DNA of 64,000 nt from Polyodon spathula. Its lineage: Eukaryota; Chordata; Actinopteri; Acipenseriformes; Polyodontidae. The translations under genes were made by a program, and so were the position numbers. Under the pieces are notes generated by a model that was given only the letters and a program-made list of their open reading frames with translations, was not told where the DNA came from and searched no databases. The stretch's first letter is position 1; each line of letters starts with the position of its first letter. The stretch lies in contig NC_054555.1 of the NCBI RefSeq assembly GCF_017654505.1, positions 2,200,335-2,264,334 on the forward strand. Reading direction: 5' to 3'. Shown piece by piece: positions 1 to 13,070 of this stretch.

Positions 1-622
1 TATGCAAACCTTGGCGTTCCAGGAACACCAGGGTCTTTATGGGCAGTGATTTCCCATGATTGTTGCTGAATAGTTGCACACAATTCTAACACACTGTATG
101 TAGGTCTCATAGACCACAAGACACATCGCATTTTTTATTAAAATTTTACTTTCATTCTTTATTGGATCGGTGGCATAAACCTACGCAATGGTCCTTTTAC
201 AACACTCAGCTTGGTATTGCCCTGTCTTGTGGTATTGTGTCATGCCCTCAGTTTTCCATTTATATATAGCTGCTACATTATTCTACAGCAGTCCGCTGTC
301 CTGAAGCCAAGTCGTTGGCAGCAGATCTAGAAACGGAAATGGATATTCACTGACTCCTGTTTGTTTGTTTTTTATACCGTGTGAGAGGCACAGCTGTAGG
401 ATCCCAGTGAAGGATGGTATTGTGTATAGACTGCTGTTCGAAATAAAAACTGTTTTAGACTTAAACGTTTTTTAAAAGTGTCCTGGAGATAGCGTGTAGT
501 ACATGCAATTTTCAGCTGCCAACCATTCAGCCAGTACCTTGAGTGACACTCAATATGAACTGCGTTTCTAAGAACAAGATACCAATTCTGTGCACTAACC
601 CGTTTCCCCCTTTATATACTAC

Positions 623-702
623 AGAGAGAGAGAGAGAGAGAGAGAGAGAACTGAACCAAACTCCTGGGCGCTTCCCTTTTTCTTTCGCTCTCTCTCTCTC
701 TC
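623..702. repeat. (AG)n and (TC)n microsatellites in inverted arrangement
   Basis: A 27-base AG run (623-649) and a 15-base CT run (688-702) are separated by 38 non-repetitive bases. They can pair with each other, giving a potential hairpin of about 15 base pairs. Confidence 0.9.
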
Positions 703-2126
703 ATCATGTTTGTCTCTAGAGACCTATTGTAAGAGCAGACCACAATCTGTGGATCTGCCGTTCCATGGTAACTGTTTGACTGCATTATGGATAACCCAAT
801 ATTACCGCTCAAGAATTTTGTGTAGTAGTCATACTGGAGTACCATCTAAGGGTGCTGGAAAGAAACACACGCACACGATTTCTGGATGTCATTTTACTGC
901 AGTTCGTGTAGGCGCTGTTAAGTGTTTCCTCAGAGGTGACTGAAGCCTGCGTCGGTGGCTCCAGTGATCCACACACTTGGGGGGAAAAAAAAAAAACTGT
1001 GGCTATAAACCTCTGCTCATCTAAATATTTCATCTGTGTAAATATGAAATGGATACTGCTTTAAAGAGTACCCAAGGGATTTGATCAACATAAATAACAC
1101 AATCCAGGATGATTTTCACAGAATAGAATACCAAGATATGAAAGCTAATATGCAACGTATTGTACCTGTAATGCAGCAATTCCTGACCATGGTCTCAGTC
1201 GGGGAGGCAGCAGAGAGCCTGGGGAAGAGAGCGGAAACAATGACAGTGGTCCACCGGTGGAGCTACTCTGTAAGAAAACAATTGTGTAAAATACATCCTG
1301 GTTTTCTACAGCACCTTTCACCACAGCATCATCTTGATGTGCTCTACAGGATGCTCAATACAAAATTATAAACCCGTAGACCTATGACCAACCGTATAAT
1401 AGCTGGCTCGATGATTAGCAATCTCCCAAGAGCTTCACGTAGCTAGATCCAGGAGATCAAGTACCATCAACCAGGGGTACCAGCCGAGGTCTTCTAGCAG
1501 GTTGTAGTTTGGGTCTTATTTCTAGCTTCTGTCAAGACAGAATGGTATAGCTTTGGACAGCTAGTATAAGTGATTGGTTAATGTATTAACCCTTTATTCT
1601 TTCGATGTATTTTCGTATATGCAATTACATTGGATTTATCAGACTGCTACATAGAAGTGCTTTATGAAACTGGAAAAGAGTCAAGGAGCGTGAATAGCAA
1701 CGCGGCTTATGTAATGATTAAGGTTTGGTGTTCAAGGCTTGCTGCAGTAAATCCTTTAAGGGCAGCCAGTAAAACAATTTTTGTATAAATACTTAATTTC
1801 CTCAGCATAAATGAAACTGAAATGTCAGATTTATGTATGTTGAGATTGTCGATTCATTTCCGAAGGTTTAAAGCCCTGTGTTCTCTATCCTCGTGCATAA
1901 AGAAAGACATGCCTTATTCTGTCATACTGTAGCTGAAGGGTTTTGCAGTCGGGTGAAAATGTAAGAGCAGCTGTACATACCTAAACATGGACTGCCTCTT
2001 TCACTGGGTAATCCGCCTATGATCAAAATGTGTCATTGTTCCTTTTAATAAGCAACTCTCGGATTACATTAGGTTAATCAATAGCTTACATTAAAATGAA
2101 CCAGCTGCCTTAAGAAAAACAGTACA

Positions 2127-2158
2127 CCCCCCCCCCCCCCCAAAAAAAAAAAAAAAAA
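2127..2158. repeat. C15 followed by A17 homopolymers
   Basis: Fifteen C run directly into seventeen A. Lengths in such tracts are error-prone in assemblies. Confidence 0.9.
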
Positions 2159-4563
2159 CAGATGCTCTGTGAAGAAGCTTAATTGGAAAGTCTCCTAAAA
2201 TAGTCATATTCTCTGCTGAAGATTATTTCAAATCCCACAGGAATTATTTTATTTTTTTTTTATACTTAACACAGCATTTCAGTCCTTGTTATATCTCTTT
2301 GAATGTTGCGGTTAGTGTGATGAGTCTGAAGAAATGGTCAGGACAGAAGTGACAGCTCCAACTTCATCTTCTTATTCTTTCTTTTTATACACAATACAGA
2401 TATACTGCTGTACTAATGCTTCAGTTCAGGATTCTCATGGAGCGCAGTGCTTTTCAATACCCTGGTGAAATGTATTGAGCAATTTACTGTGTGGGTGGCT
2501 ATCTTGATTGCTATTTTTTAATTTTTTTTGGTGAAATTGCTGTGTTCGTACAAAAGAAATGCTTTCATGCAGTTATTTTGATTAATTACTAATTATGGAA
2601 ATTGAGCGACAGCAGCATAGTGCAAGTAGGCAATTTATGGGTTCTGTTCCCCACTAATGTATGTCAGCTCTGACCTGCACAACTGCTTTCAGCCCTGACC
2701 TCTACCAAGCTAAATGAATATCACATCCATTCCATTACGACCACATCCCGATCAGAACTGGTACAAAGCGACACTTTTACAGTATTGCAGGCTAAATCAG
2801 GAAACGTAAGCATGTGTTAGACAGATCTTTATCAATGCTGGCCCTGGTTTCAATGGGGGCTGCTTTACAGCTCTGGACAGGACAGTGTAAACGTCAAGTT
2901 CGGTTCAAAAGGCAGTTCACTTATTATTGCTGCAGTGCGTTTTGCGAGCCTTTGATCTGTTCCTTACATACACGTTTAGCTCCCTTCATATTAAAACAAA
3001 AAGTGATTCCTCCAAGTCACATCTGCAGTGGATGGTCATTAAATCAGAGAGTCTACAGAATCACGTCTCCGGGTGTGTCGCTCTGACCACAGGATGTCCA
3101 AACACAAGACGATCACCTGCTAACTGACGACGTTGATAATTGCTGAACGAGGGGAAATGTTGATTTTTTTAAAAAAGCTAAGCAAGTTTTTAAAGCCCCC
3201 AATCAAGCCTGGCGAGGGTCCACTGGTTTTCAGAGTCACATTAACACAAGGTAGACAAGGCACAAACCCACTCGTCCAGATCCCCTCAAGGCAATATCCC
3301 ACAGTTGACTCTGACAAGGGTTATAAGAACACAAATGATTCCCAACAAAGACAAACACATGCACAGACACTCTCAGATGCATCTTTCAGCCCAGAGCTAG
3401 ATTGTCTGCACCCTTCCTAATGAATCTCCTTGAAACGAGTCCTATGGGTCAGGGGTTAGCATTGTAGCAGAAGATGCCTCCGTCTCTCTGGTAGCGCTTA
3501 CGTGACAGATTCATTTTTCTGTTTAGATTCAGTTTTGGGTAACTTACAGTAAGGAGCATAATGTGATGTTTTTTTTTTTTTGTTTGTTTTTTGAGTAGTG
3601 GTTCCTAATGTCTATTCTTAGTGTAGACCCATAAATCCTGTTAGTGCAGAATGAGATGCTTTTAATGTGCTCAGATAAATCTGCATGCAATTTTCAGGTA
3701 TGAAGCGGTAGTGATAATATTAATTGTTAGGCTAAGCCTTCCTTTTCTTAATGTAACTTAGACTTGCCTAATGTTTAAGAGGTATTCACATAGAAATGAA
3801 CGGAACTGCACCCAGTGTAAGGGACACAGTTGGTGTATGGTCATCACTGTTGAACGAGACCCCAAGATTAATGGAAGCATCCCAAGCACCCCCCTACACA
3901 GTTTACCATTGTGTTTCCAAAGTTTGACTGTTGTGCATTGTGTAGATACTGTGCAAAGGGTATTGCTGAGCAAGTCTAGATTAAAGAGACACATTGTTAG
4001 CTGGTTATTCTGTTTCTGCAACACCATCACTGCACCAATAGCAACAGCAGCAAAAATCCTCGTTCACTGATCCCTTGTTGAATAAGCTGTTTAACAACAA
4101 GAGGTCTATTCACTGCACGGCAATTCGTTTAATTAACAGCACAGTATTTTCTTTTTTTTTTTGTTTAGTTTTTTTCACAGTTTGGTGTCACCGCGGGATA
4201 TTAGGAATGCTTAATTTGAAGAATTTACTGTCCCAAGGAAATTGGTTCAACTCAAAATATTCTTTCCATGTTAGAATATTATGTTCCTGTATTATTGTGT
4301 GTTCAAGGGCAGTGCTTCGGAAGCTGAAAACATTGGTGGCTGATGATTATTAATCAGGCTTGGGTCCTTTTCAACCATGGGCACTTCTTAATAGACTCCC
4401 ATAAGCTGCATTGTTGAAATACATGATGGTTTTAGGAAAGATCCTTAGGGGTGAGCAACTGAAATGTAAATGGGGAATCTCTATACAACGTCACAGCTTT
4501 AGAAGGGAGTAGATATTATAGCTGCACATTTGTGCTGGAATATTTACAGTAGTAAGCATGATT

Positions 4564-4602
4564 AAAAAAAAAAAAAAAAAAAAAAAACTTCAAAAAAAAA
4601 AA
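4564..4602. repeat. Poly(A) tracts
   Basis: An A-run of about 24 is followed after CTTC by a second of about 12. No retroposon body with matching target duplication was recognised before it. Confidence 0.85.
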
Positions 4603-7600
4603 AGCACAAACACGAGAGTGTGCTGGAGAACGCACATAATATGAAATTAAACAGGTTTGAAATGATTGTAGGTCATATAAAGTAGTATGCCCTTTTAATA
4701 ACAATGGAATAGTGAACAAATATGAGCAAAGTCTATATTACTGTTTTTAACTTTCACAATTAAGACTGAAGGTTGATCTCATAACCTTCCCAGGAATGTG
4801 TGCTTGCAGTATGGCACAGAGTGCTGGGGACCTGGGCTGTGTTGCAGTCCCGAGTGGTGATGTGTGATGCTGTCTGGTCTCTGCTCTAAACCAGCAGTGT
4901 CACTTCACATCTGCTTCATGCTGACAGGAGCACATTGTTGGTGTACAGGCCTGGAAGGGCTCAGAGCGAGAGAAGAAACCCGTACTGAGACAGTCAACCT
5001 TCTCCTTTTTGTAAAGCAAGACTCTAAAATATGTAGAGAAATCTTTCATTGGAAATAATCTGTCTCTCTGAAGCTGTGTGGTGTAGATCAATAATACATT
5101 TTGCTTAAACTTACTGATAAACATTGAGGTGAAAAGTGAATTTGACTAAAGATTTGAACTTCATGCGCGTTGTAGCCAACACGTTTGTCAGGATATATTT
5201 TTTACATTAATATACATGTTTAGTTCCTATGTGTTGCTAGAGAGGGCTGGAGCAGGGGGTGGTGTTTGCCTGTAATATCTATCCAAGTTCTCCACCCTCT
5301 TTCAGTGGTATGAGATGGTGCCATTATTTGGGATTTTTATTATAAGGGTCTTCGTCCGCTGTGCTTCCCCTTCACATGTAACAGGAGGCAGTGTGTTTGA
5401 TCGGGATCTTTTGGCTATAAAACATGATGAAGACAGTGGAGAGCTGAGACCTTGTATGATTATTACACCCCCCTCTGTAAGTGAGTGCACACAAGTGGAA
5501 TGCGATGGGTGGGGGGGGGGGGCAGATGTAGCCAGAACTGGTAAAACGGTAGTGCAACATAGTATAACAACTACGTTGACTGATAAACAGTGTTGTTAAA
5601 GGCTGCCAATCAGCTGCTTTATGTATTTCTGATTTGTGAGGTGGAGCTGTAACTGGGCTGATGTTTCAGTCCTTGTTGGGCATAGTAGACTGCAGGACCC
5701 ATTACTGTTGCACATCGGTTCATTTTATCCAGTCACCTTCCTTTCCTCAAGTGCCTGAAAACCGATGTCTGTAATTAAAACTCACTGTAAGCATACCCTT
5801 TGATCCACGCTGGATTGTGTGATCAATTTCTCTTCCATCCCCACAGCATTCGACACTTTGTGGCTTGACATTGTCATTCTATCAACCTCTTTTCCATTAA
5901 AAAAAAAAAAGCACGCTTGTGTCTTTTTAAAGCTTTAGACACATTGATAATGAGGTCAAGTGCTGTCTGGGACCATGAGGCCTAGAGTCAATATATTTTA
6001 GTACTGGATAAATGCTTTGTGTGTGTGTTTTCTTTCATTGATTACCTTTTGTATTTTTGCTGTACTGCTATTTCTCATTTTTTTGGAAACTAAGCTTCCC
6101 TCTATTGTCATGAATATGCTGGCTAGTTGTTGACGGACTGCTGGTGATCAGTCATCACTCCGTAGCTGTCCATGTCTAAGATCCTGTTAAAGCCTGGAAT
6201 GGCTCAAACTGCCATGCAACAGTAACTCTTAAATGTAACGGCCAGCAAAGGAAGAGGAAAGCAATACCTTGAAAGGAAAGTGACTGAAATCAATAGGATT
6301 TTCATTCCAGTTACATTTTCATCTTTCACAGTGGGGCTGAGCGGACAGATGATAAATGATGCATTAATATTCCCTGCCAGCATTTCCCGCCGATGTTTTC
6401 TGCTGATGGCTGTCGCTCTGGCCAGCGTCCATCAAAACGAAGAGACGTTTCTTCTCTCCTTCTGCACTGTCGACAGTCCTGTGTGGCACTCTTGTCTCTA
6501 CAAATAGCCAGCCTCTAACACGCACTGCGCCATGCCAGATACACCGCATATAGCTTTGATTTCAGTTTAAAAAAAAAAAAAAGAAAACTTTAATTCAAAA
6601 GGAACTTGTGGGATTGAGGCCTTGTTGGTTTTATGTAGGGTGTGAATTTCAGACTGACAAAACAAACATTGATTTACTTATCAATTAAACATGATCCCTT
6701 GTGGTTTGCTAGTTCATTCTCTATTTGCCCTTCTCTCTCAGTCTAGCTGTATACCTGGTAGTCTACCTTCAGGCCTGGCTTGGCTTTTCTTTGGGATGGG
6801 GGCCGGCTTTTGGGGGATCACAAGCTTATTATGATGCACACCCTGCTCCATTACCAGCCGTTTGAAACTGTTTTATACAGACACACTCTATTTATAGTAA
6901 AGGTTTCTGAGAAGGGGGCTGTGTTGCTCTAGCGTAAACTTTTATAACAATGGATATGGCATGGAATCATAATAAATACCTAATAATGTTAGTTACAATC
7001 TTTATAACACGTTTATATATGTACTATTAAAAAATCCTTCAACTAAACTGTTACCAGGTACAATTGGTTTAATATTCGGTAGCCCAGACTTCTATTGAAA
7101 ATGATTTTGGATTAATCTGGCTGCCTGCTGGCCTATGATATTGTATGATGTTGTATATTTAGGTGTTTGAAGGGACTATGGGATCCTAATCGGTTTGCTC
7201 CCAACACAAACTAAAAGGTTAGACTTCTGCTTTGATGCAGTGGTTCCATTACTTTCCCTGGGTTGCGTGGACACTGCTGATAAATGACGCATTCATATTC
7301 CTCAAATTATTCCTTTCAAATCCATCTAGAACGCAGCGTATTACTGTGGCCTGTCTTTGTCTGAAATGTCTGCTGAAATGAAGACATCATTTTCTATTAA
7401 CGTCTCTGTGAGATTTGTCTAACAGCTTGATGTGCCTGGGGCTGAATCCTTAAGCTTGGGTCACAGTCAGACCTGCATTATATTTATTCATTTTATTTCA
7501 TTTTATTTTGTGTACAGGATAGGTAGCACGTTTAGATCTGAATATTTTATTTGTGAATTTAAGGACACATACAATTAAATATCAGGACTGCCTTTTGGAG

Positions 7601-7631
7601 TAGAGAAGACATTGGGTTATATTGCAGTGGT

Positions 7632-7712
7632 TTTTAGTAGCTCAGTGATTAGAGTACAGGGGTGCATTGTGGAAGGTAGAGGTTTAGAAGAATCATTGAT
7701 TCGATCGCTGGG
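7632..7712 (+). mobile_element. tRNA-derived SINE head or tRNA-like pseudogene
   Basis: TAGCTCAGTGATTAGAG at 7638-7654 resembles the A box and D arm of a tRNA, and GATTCGATCG at 7699-7708 the B box, at a spacing close to that of a tRNA. The acceptor and anticodon arms do not pair convincingly, so it is not a working tRNA. The sequence after it is unique-looking, so the SINE body cannot be delimited. Confidence 0.45.
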
Positions 7713-10700
7713 TCGTTGTCTGATGCAAATGGTAACAGCTGACGGATCATGTTTGGGTATCTCCTCTTCAGCAAGCTGCGTGGATCTCTTTATATTGAGA
7801 TGTGGGTGACTTCACCCACAAGTGATGAAGTCCCACAGTGTAGTTATGAGATCCACAATGTGGCAACCAAACGCAGCTCTGTTATTAAACCTGCAGCCTG
7901 CCAGGGGGCAAGTGTAAGTAACAGAGCCGCACACTGCAGGAAATCAATCTAGCACACTGTTCTAGCTCTCTCCTTCTATTTCTTTGGTTGATTGAGTGGG
8001 TTAGGGGCAGATGTGTTTCAGTCCTTTGGGCTCTGGCAATGTTGGTAGCAGAACCACAGAGACAAAATTTCCATCTCCCTCCCTGCTAACTCTGTCAAAA
8101 AAGATTCTCGCCCACTACGCTCTCGCTGAGATATTCTATTAGTTATTGACCGGTTAGGGTATTGATCTGTTACTGTGGCTAGGATTTCACCTCCAAAGTG
8201 ACACCTAAACACACTGTCTGCCTCTTCTGTATGCATAACTTTGATCGCTTGAAAGAATAGTGCGTTGCAATTAAACTTTAAATATGGATGCCTGTTTAAG
8301 TCGATGCATGACAATAATTTACAATATAGTTTAGACATTTTGATTGCCATTATGTTTTATTATTTCTGATTCAATCAGGTCATTTCGTCAGCAGCGTGAG
8401 ACTTTCCGGGCAAAAACATGTCTATGCTGCTACAAATATATGGGAATATTAAAAGGGTAAAACAAAGTCAGTGATGTTTTTCTTGCACGTCTCTGACATA
8501 TCTGTTCTCTGATTGTAACCCCTAGGCATATCAATGACTACAGTGATTAATGCCGCCCCCCCCCCCCCCCCCACCCCACTGTCTGTCCTAGTCTATCTTT
8601 TTGTATGTCTGTCTCTGTAACTAATTTCTCTTGTCCTCGACTCTAACCCCCAGCTGTTTCTGTACTGGACACAGATAAATGTTCACCCTGCTGTCTCTGG
8701 AGTATCTGTAGCTATTTCTCCTCTTGTTTTCTGTCCGATACTCATCCATATAATAGTCATGTTTGAAAGGGAGGCTCTGTTATTACACCCCTCTGATTGC
8801 AGCCATCTATCGCTGTTTTTAAATAGCCATTTTTCCAGCTAAGCACCTCTTTAAAAATAACTTTTTTTATCACCAGTCTGGCTCTGTAATCCACCTCGGA
8901 AGAGATACAAGTACCCAGGCAACCTTCATTCTTTCTCAGTGAGCTCCTGGGTTCAAAACCTTAACTGTTGACAGCATTTGCATGCTCTTAGTTATTGTAG
9001 GTCAGAGGAAAGAGATGATTCACGAATTGTTAAATTTACGAAGTACCTCAAACATTTGTAGAGAACTGGGAGGCAAGAAATAAATGCAGTGACAACAGAG
9101 ATGCAGTAGCCGTTTTAAATCTTCCCCAATTTTGTTTGGCTTTACAATCGAGGCAAACCAGAAACATCACCAAAAAGATGAGAGATGGTTAGAAATTAGA
9201 TCAAATGTGTGCTCTTTGTTAACTGTGAAGCACTTCACCGTGCAATGCATCATCAACCTCCTACAGCCCAATTACTGACGTCCAGCACATTCCTGATCTA
9301 TTACTCGAACCTGTTGCATCCTGCGCAGCACAGCCTGACTTCCCAGCAACCACTTCTGGCTGTTTCCATGGTGCTTCGGAAAGTCAAAATGAATTCAGCT
9401 CCAGCTTCCCCAAGAAACAGATGCATTTATTCCTTTGACCAGTACACTTTAATCACACTTTTCAAAAAGAAATCACAAACGCAGCCTATATTTTTACCAG
9501 CTGAACGAGAATGGATTTCTATCTTTATCTGAATTGCCCCCAGGAGGATAACGTTACCCGTGTGTTTTGTGTTAATGATCGTCTGCTTGATGTTAAAGGA
9601 AAGCTGTCCCTTTCTTCTTACTCACAATCCCAGACTCTGCTGCTCACTAAAGCTGCATTCCCTTTGCTCTCGCTGGTGTTTTTCATGCTTTTCTTTGTAC
9701 AGTGGTAATTGCCTTGTGAGCTGGGAGGTCTCGGTTCACATTGACAGTCAATGAGTGCCTGAATACTTCTTGCATGTGTAAATACCTTTGCCACCCCAAG
9801 ATGGGCACAACTGTCTTCTCCAGCTGGCGAACTGCTTCTCTACCTGATTGTTTCATTTGACATCCTGAACCAATGTTTTTCTTCACAAATTTTCCCCCCT
9901 AAAGCTTGAATGGATTAGATTTTTTGTATAAAATCCTTCCTACTTACTGGAAAATGTATCCACGGGCCATTAATTAGCTGGGATTGCTACACACAGCTTA
10001 ATGTTTGCTCCCAGTATATCTAGTCTGTTTATGCACAGCAGTCCATTTTATCTCTGGAGCATCCTGTTGCTTCTGTATACATACAAATCCCTCCTGCCTG
10101 GTTTTCTTTGTTTCGCCAAAAGTGGTTGAAGCACTTTTACTTACCCGCCAGCAATATGTTGTTCAACCAAAATATAAATTGGAGGTGCTCTCTGAATACA
10201 ATTCGAATGTTTGTGGTGAGTGAAATTACTTCAGAAGCATCTCTTAGCTGATTAATTACCCGGGATTTGTGAACACAGCGGTCATGATTGCACATTTTCA
10301 CAATTATACAGTGTACGGAGCACAAAAGGTAGCAGTAAGTGAAAAATCTATGGATATTCGCTAACACTTTCTCTGCTACGAGCGTTTTGGGAACTGGCTT
10401 GGCTTCCTGTTTTGTATATATTCAATATATAAAGTAAAAATTTAGCCAAAAGGAAAATAATTTAAAACACACACACACTCACTCTTCTCCTGCCTGCGGC
10501 TGCAGTTTTAATAAAATAGATGAGAAAGATAGCTGGGTGTCTTAAGAAACTCTCAAGTTCTCCAGCTTCTAGCTGTAAAGGGCAGTGTTGTGTAAATATG
10601 CTGCTGTTACGAAAGCACAGCACTTGAATTTAGGGCTTATAGAATATTATCAATTTGTTTTTTTGGTTTTTTTACTTTTGCTGATGGAATGGTGTATTCA

Positions 10701-11716
10701 GGAAGCATCCTCCTAATCTGCAAGAGAAAACAAGATTGCACAGTTCAGTATTTAATGATTCAGTCTTCCTCGCATTTTTCTAAATAGCCAAGACAAGGCA
10801 CCCCTCTGTTGTAATGATTGTATGAAAGAGAGAATTATTCCAATCAATTTAGCCTTCAGTCTTCAGGTTTGGAATTATGCAAAAATTAAGAAATCATAAA
10901 AAGAACCCCCGTGTAAGAATGTGAGCCCTCGTGCCTTTGCTTAAACTGGTGACACAATAATGTTACAATAAATTGCAAATATATGCTAACAAAGGAGAAA
11001 AAAACATTTTGTGCTAATCTGAGAGTGCCTGCAGATTTGAACTGACATGCAGTTCGGCTTTGCATATGTATAGTACAGATCAGGGGTGTGTGCATGTTCT
11101 GATCAAGCTGTTGCCTTCCGACTGTCTCCGGAACAATCCACAATAAGCCTGCGTCACTTTTCCAGCCAGAGATGTATTGTCAGGATACAGGAATAGATTT
11201 CTTAATTTTGTGTTCCTCATAAAAACTGTTATGTAATTTCTGCTTGTTCCGTTATTAATTACAGGAAATATGTTTTGATTCTTCAGAAGTGCTAAGTGGA
11301 AAAAAAAATACTTTAATCAGAAATATTTACAATCAGTATTCTGATAATTTCCTTGTGTTTTTTATGCTGAAAGAGCAAGTAACTGGCTTCTGAAAATGTT
11401 GTGTTCCACATCCCCATGTCTTGCTACAGCTGTTTAAATAACATTTTTTTTTTTTTCCATTATTAACATCCTGACAACTTTTTACACTTTGTAACGTTAA
11501 AGCATGTTTGAAACCTCTTCAAAATCTCAGTGTAAATAGGTGACAGTATGATAACAATGAAAAGAAGTTACAAGGTTAGCATTGTTGCATGGTTAGTAAG
11601 GAGTATCTAAAATTGACAGGTTGTAGAGATCCTGAAATGATTTATCTTGTGCTCTTGAAATGTTACAGATTTATTTTTTTTTTTTTTCATGTTCTCAGTG
11701 AGCCTCAGTAGGGCAC
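7713..11716. other. Intronic DNA, 7.7-11.7 kb
   Basis: Nothing recognised except the C17 tract. Frames at 8018-8350 (minus) and 9209-9532 (plus) lack domain signs and overlap other frames. Confidence 0.5.
8556..8572. repeat. C17 homopolymer
   Basis: Uninterrupted C tract in otherwise unremarkable intronic DNA; similar tracts lie at 36626-36643 (C18), 5511-5522 (G12) and 63236-63251 (G16). Confidence 0.9.
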
Positions 11717-12298
11717 TGTCCCAAAGACAGCCGGAGTGGGTGACGTCAGACCAGACCAGAAAATAAACAACAAGAGAGGGGTGGAGTTTGGTGGAGCTGA
11801 GCGAATAGTTTCGCTCAGCATTTAATAAATAAACAGAACAGAAAATAAAACAGTTGTAACAAACAAACACAGGACACAACACTCGTCGCCAAAACAAAAC
11901 GGACTATACAGACAAACACAGTGAGCTAATTTAATGATTATTATTATTCTTATTATCTTTACCTCGGTCTCCAATCCCGTTCTCCACTCACCGAATACAC
12001 AACCCCGAGTGGGTGAAAACATGCTGCTTTTATGCAGCTGTTCAAAGACTCTATTGATAATCATTCAGTTGGAGTTGTGGTACAACTGCACGTGAATTAA
12101 TAAAGTGCAATTCCCCGTGCTCACATATTATTACTTTTTACTTGCATGTGAAGTGCTGTGCAATCCTCGTGCCTAAATACAAACATACATTTTAAACACT
12201 CGTGTTACACAGACCCGTTTATATCCTGTGTACCAATGACTATACACCAACATTAACACACAACATATAACACACACAGGGGCGGGCACTTTGCCACA
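11717..12298 (+). mobile_element. 582 bp solo-LTR-like repeat, copy 1
   Basis: The unit starts TGTCCCAAAGAC and ends CTTTGCCACA, thus TG...CA, and is flanked by an exact 5-base duplication GGCAC (11712-11716 and 12299-12303). An AATAAA lies at 12099-12104. It aligns along its length with the copy at 56072. Size, TG...CA ends, 5-base duplication and an internal polyadenylation signal fit a solo LTR of a Gypsy- or retrovirus-like element. The ends also form an imperfect inverted repeat (8 of 10), so a non-autonomous DNA transposon cannot be excluded. It is non-coding in both orientations. Confidence 0.7.
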
Positions 12299-12987
12299 GG
12301 CACCTATAATGCTAACAAGCATTTGTTCTGCCCACTAGTGCGTGTGCAAATCTCATGACTATATATCATTAATCTGGATGAACATCTTACCAGGGGATTG
12401 GTGGCATTTGTTTTTTCCATTCAAGCTAGGGCATTATGGGGTTGTGTTTGCAGACTGCTGCAGTCTGTGCACCTTGTCCAGTCTGAGATGCTTCAGTGCA
12501 TGGAATGAAATCTCCAAGCCTTGTCTTACAAGCACTTCATTGAATATCTGGGATTTGCCAAGCTTTATTTAAAGCTAAGGAAGCCACTTTAATGAAACCA
12601 GTGTTTAACAGCATCATGTGGCAGTTTTAAATTAATTGCCCTGAGGATGGTACAGTGCATATGTAACTGTCTTACACAAGATAATACTAGATGTGTGAGC
12701 ATAACTTGTGCAGAATGATGGAGCTGCCAACATACACCAGCGTTGCATGCAATTTGCAACAGGCATGTACGTTGGATGGGGGCTCCATCTTAATTGGTCT
12801 TAGTGCTCTGGATTTGGTTGACGTGAAAATATGGGTTTCTTAAGGCCTGGCTGTTTTTAAATTTACTGTAATTTTAAAATAAATTATATTATATACATGT
12901 TTTAAAGGGACCCAGTTGCCTTCAGCGTCAATAATTCTAACACGATGCTGATCTTATTAAGCAGAATAACAGAGTTTATGGTGAATT

Positions 12988-13070
12988 ACACAGACACAGA
13001 CACACACACACAGACATGCACGCACGCATGCACGCGCACACACAGACACACACACACACACACACACACA
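12988..13070. repeat. (CA)n microsatellite, interrupted
   Basis: An 83-base CA-rich tract broken by GA, TG and GC pairs in its middle and purest at its right end (13045-13070). Confidence 0.9.

Larger units (their letters stand above)
1..7631. other. Intronic DNA, 1-7.6 kb
   Basis: Apart from the repeats listed I see no exon or named mobile element. A 96-codon frame at 1081-1371 has no ATG and no recognisable domain. Short homopolymers (T11 at 3570, A13 at 6569) are common. Confidence 0.5.

Noticed and set aside
4564..4602. Retrocopy poly(A) tail
   Set aside because: No coding similarity before it and no matching flanking duplication.
7632..7712. Functional tRNA gene
   Set aside because: A and B box-like motifs exist, but the acceptor and anticodon stems do not pair.
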